A DNA stretch of 64,000 nt from Paragyromitra xinjiangensis (taxonomy: Eukaryota; Ascomycota; Pezizomycetes; Pezizales; Discinaceae). Each line of letters starts with the position of its first letter. The stretch's first letter is position 1. A program made the position numbers and the translations under genes. Where the stretch lies: NCBI GenBank assembly GCA_038503065.1, contig JBCAMK010000019.1:1-64000 (forward strand), in the 5' to 3' direction. The notes below the pieces were generated by a model, which did not search any database, was not told the origin of the DNA, and was given only the letters and a program-made list of their open reading frames with translations. This document shows, in pieces, positions 57,728 to 64,000 of the stretch.

Positions 57728-60700
57728 CCATAATGTCTACGACCCTTGGATCGACGATTCGGAAGGTTGTTTTCTTTCTAACTTCTAATCAACCTAACCC
57801 TATACATTCATTTAACACCTGTTCTGTTCTCATTTCTTTTGTTGGGTTTTTTTGTGTCTATTTCTTTGGTTTCCTTCGACTTGCGGTTTGGATGAGGGAT
57901 GATAAAAGTTTGTGGATTTGACATTTTTATGGGGTTCTCGCGGATGTATGTAATAAGTTAGTAAATGACTAGTATCATGTTGCACATGTTTTGCTCTTAC
58001 TCTCTGAAGATATTTCTGTACCGCATGTCTAGTTATACTGACATGATGGCATACTTCGAGTTCATTTTTTCTGAACACAAAACCACATGGAAGACTAAAT
58101 CAAGTGATATGCGATGGATGGATCCGCGGGTACGGATGAATACCAATGGGCCCTTAGAGATCCCCAAATTTCGGTCATGCTTCGATCGTTCCTTAGTGGC
58201 CCAAGTAGCCTGACCATAATCTGGCTTTTGCGGAAACTTCAACGGCTATTGTTTTCGTTTTCTGCTACAGCTTTTAGTCTCACCTGCAAGTCTAGCCTTG
58301 AACTTTACGCAGGAACAGTTCTTGGTTTCCAGATCTAGGACACTGATAGGTTGGAGAAACGAGATGACACCTGTTAACGGCTACCATATCATGTTTGTAT
58401 CACTAATCGTAGGTATGTCCAATAAACGCTATTGACCTTCTTGGGGCTGCCGAAGGGCTGAACTTGTCGGGTCGCGGGTCGGCACGAGAACCAAAGAAAA
58501 TATCATTGCATATATCGCAGGTGGTACGAGTAAGGCGACTAATAGGAAAGCGATATATCCGACAATGCGGGGTCGGGAGGGAGCTCATGACATGGCGTGA
58601 TTAACCGTTGGACTGCAGTAGGGCATAATCTTACTCAGACAAACCGTTGGAGCTGAAACAGTGGAGGTTCAAATTTAATTCTTTTGGAACGCGTGTATGG
58701 ATTCGTGGTTCTGTAATTTTGTATCTTGTCGGTGGCTCTTTGCCAGCCTAACGCTACGCAACTTGAGCCGAGACTGTGTCAGCTTGGCTGCAGCCGTGCA
58801 GCACTCGGTAATCTGTGCCCTGTGCAGTCTAATTGTGCTAACTTGCCTACTGTAGTTGGACTGGATATCTGGTCGCACTGAAATTTATGGTGTTGTCAAA
58901 TCGTTGACGCAAGAATAGCTGGAGGGCTATAATCCACCGCTAAATCTTACAGTTTGTCAAGATACTGACCTCTGGTAAATCATTCTGTTTCCAAATTTGC
59001 CAATCGTTTCGTTCACCGCATGAAGTCTTATGTCAGCACGACCAATTTCCCCCAAACACTGCTATGGACCCATGAGTGAGTGCTAGGGATTCGCGTCTTT
59101 GATACCCTGCCATGGACATGATGGTCAAGGTTTTATTGAACTGGAAGATCCTCTTGAAGTCGTTAAAAAAGCCCTTAAACGTCATACATCGCAGGAAACA
59201 TACCCGGCGAAGTTTCGCGTAAACGAGTGATACTTCGTGATTGATATTCGGCGGGGAAGGGTGCCAATATCAATAACACTCTTGGTGCAAGGGGGTGGAA
59301 ACTAATGAGCTGTGGCACACATAACTACGTATGCTCACAATGTGATCTTACCTTTGATCTTCGTTTCGGGCCTTCGCTTTGAAAGTTGATATGAATAGTG
59401 GTTATTGTTGCAGGTGGGCGTTAGTGGTGTGGGTGTCTCTTGAGTGGGGTCACGTATAAGGTTGTTTGATGGATTGCTAATACTGATTTTCTTGAATGTA
59501 CCAAACTCACAACTGGGCTTTTAACTCGGCGTACTCTACGTGTGGTAATCGTGGACAGGGATTTACAATTAGTGCTCATGAGTTGATTTATATTCAGAAT
59601 CTTTAAAACACCTACGTATACTACTATCGCACACGCAACATCTTCGCCCATCCCCCACCACCCCCACGAATTCACTATCCAACCCACCAGTAAGGGCAGC
59701 GGTGATCTTAACTAATGCCACAGTGGGGTTAAGCGTCAGTCTGCCGTTTTGTCGGGAAGTGCGGGGGACCTGAATCCAAATAAGATCCTACCACCAGAAT
59801 TTTCGCAGAAAACCCTAGAGCCGATGCTAGCCCGAGTTCCTCGATCTTCCTGCCGTACACTGCATCAACTTACCAACCAAGTCTCAAGACTACTGTGCTT
59901 CGCTTGCCGTGAGCCGCTAGAAAGCGCAAGGATAACCCACGAACCATATCATCACCGGAGCTACCAATACGATATGAGCCTACTACCGGATTCGGAATTG
60001 ATGCTGGGATGCGTGACAAATCCCAGGTCAGAACACGTCGACTAATCCTAGGTGTCTAGACCTACTATTGGGTTAAGGGTAGTGTAGTGAGGAGTGGCTT
60101 TCGTCTGGGACCTTCCTCTTTCGTATTGTATTGTAGTACCTCAGTGGTTTTCATTGGTCTGTTGCTACTACTTGCTAGTCTTTAAGCTATCGGTTACCGT
60201 TTGGTAGTGTGGGTGGAGTAACGATAAGGTCATGCTGTATCACTCGGGGTATTCAGACTGGCAGGTGAGGGCTGGAGGGACATGAATATCGAATGTATTC
60301 GAAAGATATCAAGCTGAGGTAGTATCCACTCTCTGATTCGACAATAAGGTAGAGGTAGTTCTCCCCTCGGAGTAACTTTACAGACACCATATGTACCACT
60401 GCAATATCAATACGCACCTCTTGCACTGACTAAGTCTCAACACAAACCACACCCTCCAACTGAGTCAACGATTAATTCCACAAGCGGAATCCAATATTCA
60501 CTGTCAGCAAGGCATAGATGACTGACTGAACAAAGACTCATATCAAGGCTACCTACTACGGTATCATGACTCAACAGCGGTGTACATCCACCGTCCCTAC
60601 ACGTGCCCTAGTACCCAAACAACTGGTCCAACTCAGTGATCCAAATACAGCAGTCCGGAAGCGGTTCTAATGATAGATAAACCCTTAACCCGAAACAACC

Positions 60701-61500
60701 CGAGGACAGAGTCTGGTGACCGTTACTCACGACTGAGCCTGGTGCGTACTCTGGAGGCCACACACAGACGAAGTGTGGAGTTAAGGTAAGGCAAACCATA
60801 GTGCAAGGCGGTGCACCACCGGTCACCGTTGTCGGTTTCTGCCCGATGCATATGTGGTTGGATGTACTTGTGGGGAGTGTCTGTATGCCTGATGCAGACG
60901 CAAGAAGGCTACAATGCCCGTTTTCGGTGTTGGCATCCATCTGATCTCGTGGGCCAGTGAGCGAGGCGGGTATTCCGTAGGGGGAAGGCGAGAGGAGTCC
61001 ACGCCCGGTCTTATCCAGCATGAAGCTGGAGATAAATGTATCCATCTGGATAACTCCTGGCAACCCTAACCCACGAGAGCCCTGTGGAATCGAGCTGTAG
61101 ATGGTTCAGCGAGCAGGAAAGAGCACGTATCGGCACTGGCAGAATACATACCTCTACACTCTACTTCAGACGAGTATCTCCGTGTCTTTGGAGATTCCAC
61201 TTTGTCCCTGCATCGCTGCTAAGTGTAATTAATTATATCCAAGGACTGACGATTCTCGTTACCGTCTGCCGTGATGCTCCTCTAGAGTTTTCCACGTTTC
61301 CTGCGTGCTCCAGAGCGCTGACAGGTTCGTTTACCGAGCGGTCAGAGATCCCCCCACACTTCCATTCGGACGAGCGGTGAATCGCTGTGGAAGTTCGTTT
61401 CTATGGGGGTTTATTGATGATCTATTCCCTTTCCTCTCCCGCTGTTGTTTGTCTGTCTATCTTCACCTCTGTCTCTCACCTGTCCCTATCCTCTGTCTCT

Positions 61501-61640
61501 CACCTACTCCCTCTTCCACTCTCCACCCCCTCCTTCCACTCCCCCTCCACTCCCCTTCACCCCCTCCCCCTCTACTCCCATCCACTCCCCCCTCTACTCC
61601 CATCCACTCCCCCCTCCCACCCCCCTCCACCCCCCTCCCG
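61501..61640 (+). repeat. Pyrimidine-only (C/T) low-complexity tract
   Basis: About 140 bases of almost pure C and T on the plus strand, built from CCCCCTCC and CTACTCCCATCCACTCCC-like units, the latter in tandem. Long open frames through it in several frames are an effect of composition. Confidence 0.9.
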
Positions 61641-61882
61641 GCTCTGTTGTGAATCTTGCGCAGCGGTGAGTTCAGGACCAACAAAATAAATAAAGTCTCG
61701 TCTGTTGGATCCAGACATCCCTTCCCAGTGCAAAACCCCCTCAGTCCAGCCAACAGGAGCCCACCGTTCTCCAAGCGAGGAAGGAAAACGTTGGGCCAAC
61801 AAACACGCACATCATGTAGTTCTCATTACCTGTATGTACGATAGAATGCTCTAGGGAGGAGGGAGAGACAGAGACGGACAGA

Positions 61883-61954
61883 GACACATACACAATCACA
61901 TACACAATCACATACACATACACATACACACACATACACACACATACACATACA
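61883..61954 (+). repeat. (ACATAC)n-type microsatellite
   Basis: Degenerate repeats of CACATACA, including three near-identical CACATACACAATCA units, just downstream of a GAGACAGAGACGG run. Confidence 0.9.
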
Positions 61955-62436
61955 GTCAGGCAGACAGACGAAGATCTGTTTACTGCGATTCTGCCCCCCC
62001 CCGACAGGCAGGCTCAAAGCCCAGCAGAAATGAGCCGAGGGGAAATCTTCCCTCTCCCCCTCCACCTGAATCGCACGCTGGACGGAAGATCTCGCGTGCA
62101 CTTTCCGCTCTGCGCTCTGAATAAACACCTCAAGGCACAATTCAATCCAATTCGTCTTTTGCAATCATCCATCGAAACCAGAATTCCCTCGTGGGGGTTT
62201 GAAGGGACAAACGATCTGACCCGGAAGGATACTCTACTCCAAATGGGAGGATGTTCGCTCGCGCGGAATAGAGGTCGAATATTACTTTCCTCTTTACCTA
62301 TTTACATACCCTCACTTGGCCGGATCCCTCGCCCTGCTCCACTTTGCGGAGATCCGCCCCTTCGCTAGCCTTTCCCTCCCCCACTGGGGAATCCATGGCC
62401 CTCTCTCCGTACGACCGGTCGTTATCCCGCCGTCTT

Positions 62437-62444
62437 TATATATA
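62437..62444 (+). promoter_or_regulatory. TATA box with downstream pyrimidine tract
   Basis: TATATATA 96 bp before the ATG at 62540, followed by a C/T-rich tract (CCTTCCCTTCCCTTCCCTCC region, 62460-62483). This arrangement is typical of well-expressed fungal genes and supports the chosen start. Confidence 0.65.
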
Positions 62445-62539
62445 CAGCCCTCCTCGCCCCCCTTCCCTTCCCTTCCCTCCCTCTTGCGTTGGACCCTCCA
62501 AGGAAAACCCTCACGATTCACGATAACGATAACGAAGCC

Positions 62540-63517
62540 ATGTCACGCAACAACTCAGTCTCAACGACCACCACGACCCACTCCTCATCCCTCGCCTCAA
62601 CCTCCACTACACAAACCTCACTCTCCTCCACCCTCTCATGCAACCACATCATCTCCGACTTCAATCCGACCCTCATCCTCCACATCCCCCCTCACGGCGC
62701 CTTCAAGAAGCCACGCACCGGTGTCGAGATCCATGACATCACCCCGTGGCTGCCGGGGTACAACCACAACACCCTGACGATACCAGACAGCGTAGGCGTG
62801 CGGGACATCAAAGCCGTTGTCGCGGAACGACGATGGTCAGAGGGCGATGCAGGGGCCAGTGGTGGTGTTGGATCAGCGCTGGTGTCGAGACGTCATAGTC
62901 GGTGGAGCTCCAGATCGACTGTTCAGGCTAGCGTGGGGGAACGGCAGTACGCGGATTCGGCGGAATGGAGGGTTCCATGGGACATCATGAAGCCGTCGAC
63001 TATCGTCATCAGGTCTGCTACAGGGGATAGGGAAAAGAAGGTTGAAGTGTGGTGTGGCAAGGAGGACCGTCGAGCGCAGCTGTGGGCGATGGAAGGGGGT
63101 GTGAGCTATGTGTGGAGGTGGGCAAAAGATGACAATGGCAAGGAAGAGCTGGTACTCGAGAAGGAGGGCGGTGGGATGGGGAGTCACCAGATTGGAGCGT
63201 TTCTGTTCAAGGTGAGATTTCTTGGCTTTGATGGGGGAGAGTTCTAACGGGTCGCTCTGGTTCAGATCAAATTGTTGAGAATGGATTTTGATTTGAATCG
63301 GAGAGCGACCGGCAAAAGCTGGCTCTTGTCTCTTTTTCGTGATCTTAGCTAACAAAGACTTAAGCAGAAATCGCATTCATCCCATAACCCTCTCACCCCA
63401 TCCTCTGGAACTCTCATCCTTGATGAACGTGGTCTTTCCCGTCTTGTCGCTGTTACTAGCATCCTCATCTTCCTGAAGCGCGATCGACAGAGGAGGAGCA
63501 TAGGCGGGCGGACCTGA
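62540..63517 (+). CDS. Two-exon hypothetical protein, possibly tubby-like/DUF6593-type
   Basis: Exon 1 (62540-63211) and exon 2 (63368-63517) are joined across a 156-bp intron (GTGAGA..GCAG, branch GCTAAC, phase 0), giving 273 aa. The first 45 residues are a Ser/Thr-rich low-complexity tail. The remainder alternates short beta-like segments: NPTLILHIP, STIVIRSATG, KKVEVWCG, VSYVWRWAKD, EELVLEK, IGAFLFK, and in exon 2 SGTLILDERG and LVAVTSILIFLKRDRQRR. That layout recalls fungal tubby-like/DUF6593 proteins, but I am not certain. An alternative acceptor near 63265 (GGTTCAG, preceded by TCTAAC) would give a different, shorter end; the chosen one yields the more protein-like C-terminus. No signal peptide or membrane helix. 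Strong core promoter signals precede it. Confidence 0.75.
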
Positions 63518-64000
63518 ACGACAGGGCGCTAGCCTGGGGGATCTGGAGTCGTGTCATGGGTGGCATCTTCAACAGGGCGTAGAGTGTGAAGGGTGTTGAG
63601 TCTTAGACTCCTCATCGCACTCCCCCTTGCGCTACCACTGAACCTCCTCTTCGGCGAAAGGGTTCACGGTGGTTGAGTCGCTATTTCGGTTCCCACTTGT
63701 CACCATTGCTACGGCTAGGCTCCGATTCACTACGGACACAGTCATGGAGGAGACAGACTATCTGGCTACATGTTCGGATCTCTTGGCAAAAAATTCATTT
63801 CATTTCATTCACGTTGGTATGGAGTTTTTGGGTTTGTATTAAAAGTTTAACGCAGGATGCGACGGTCATGGTTTACGGTATGGATATGAGTATGGTGTGG
63901 GTATGTTTGGGATGCATTAGGTTCAAGTTATGGTGTTTGTTTTGGGTTTCACTGTGTCTGGGCAAAATTTCTTATGGTATTGGGATGGGTACATTGGTGT
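63518..64000. other. 3' flank of the last gene
   Basis: T/G-rich towards the window edge. No further gene is supported. Confidence 0.5.

Larger units (their letters stand above)
57728..62436. other. 4.7-kb stretch, no gene recognised, low-complexity 3' part
   Basis: A 151-codon minus-strand frame (61063-60608) and a 98-codon frame (59749-60045) show no recognisable motif or splice context, so I do not call them. The last kilobase is dominated by simple-sequence DNA (61501-61640 and 61883-61954). Confidence 0.5.

Noticed and set aside
60608..61063. 151-codon minus-strand frame
   Set aside because: No recognisable motif, no splice partners, and composition unlike the confirmed genes; could be an orphan but unsupported.
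61305..61689. Overlapping 100-115-codon proline/leucine/serine-rich frames
   Set aside because: Products of the pyrimidine-only tract in three frames.
62316..62777. 153-codon frame overlapping the start of the last gene
   Set aside because: It spans the TATA box and C/T-rich leader and is a shadow of the real frame beginning at 62540.

Overview
The window is the left end of a eukaryotic chromosome. It opens with 24 perfect CCCTAAA heptamers (positions 9-176) and continues through a repeat-rich, gene-poor subtelomere. Most coding genes have many short GT..AG introns (about 44-150 bp, several with CTAAC-like branch sites). Gene families seen are a large ankyrin-repeat protein, HNH-domain and F-box/ankyrin relics, a PTH11-like receptor relic, a CPS1-type family 2 glycosyltransferase and an alpha-1,4-glucan lyase. 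Together these point to a filamentous ascomycete. Characterised fungal glucan lyases come from Morchella and Peziza, so a Pezizomycete (morel or cup-fungus relative) is my inference; the sequence does not prove it.

Layout. 1-3.7 kb: telomere, degenerate subtelomeric repeats and one small spliced gene. 3.7-14 kb: mostly empty, with three weak spliced hypothetical genes and one convincing small secreted protein (8906-9475). 14-21 kb: a mobile-element-rich stretch with two MITEs that share a core, one PIF/Harbinger-type MITE with a TTA target duplication, a short secreted cysteine-containing protein, an HNH-type pseudogene between diverged direct repeats, and a TPR relic. 21.2-22.3 kb: a secreted PAF-acetylhydrolase-like lipase. 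25.5-31.6 kb: an approximately 2000-residue membrane-plus-ankyrin protein with 30 repeats, interrupted by one apparent single-base frameshift. 35.1-39.6 kb: an apparently intact 19-exon alpha-1,4-glucan lyase (about 1056 aa). 41.0-41.7 kb: an F-box/ankyrin pseudogene. 42.2-44.2 kb: an intact six-exon 4-coumarate-CoA-ligase-like enzyme. 46.2-47.4 kb: a PTH11-like pseudogene. 47.7 kb: a 5'-truncated retroelement tail with a perfect 13-bp target duplication. 48-54.7 kb: nothing recognisable. 55.2-57.7 kb: an intact six-exon processive GT2 synthase. 62.5-63.5 kb: a two-exon gene with a clear TATA box.

The genes do not form an obvious cluster. The most biologically distinctive one is the glucan lyase, the entry enzyme of the 1,5-anhydro-D-fructose pathway, but no other enzyme of that pathway is recognisable here. 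Four families (HNH, TPR, F-box/ankyrin, PTH11) occur only as broken copies, which is consistent with rapid turnover of accessory genes near a chromosome end. Exon boundaries were worked out by hand from splice consensus and reading-frame continuity; no similarity search was possible.
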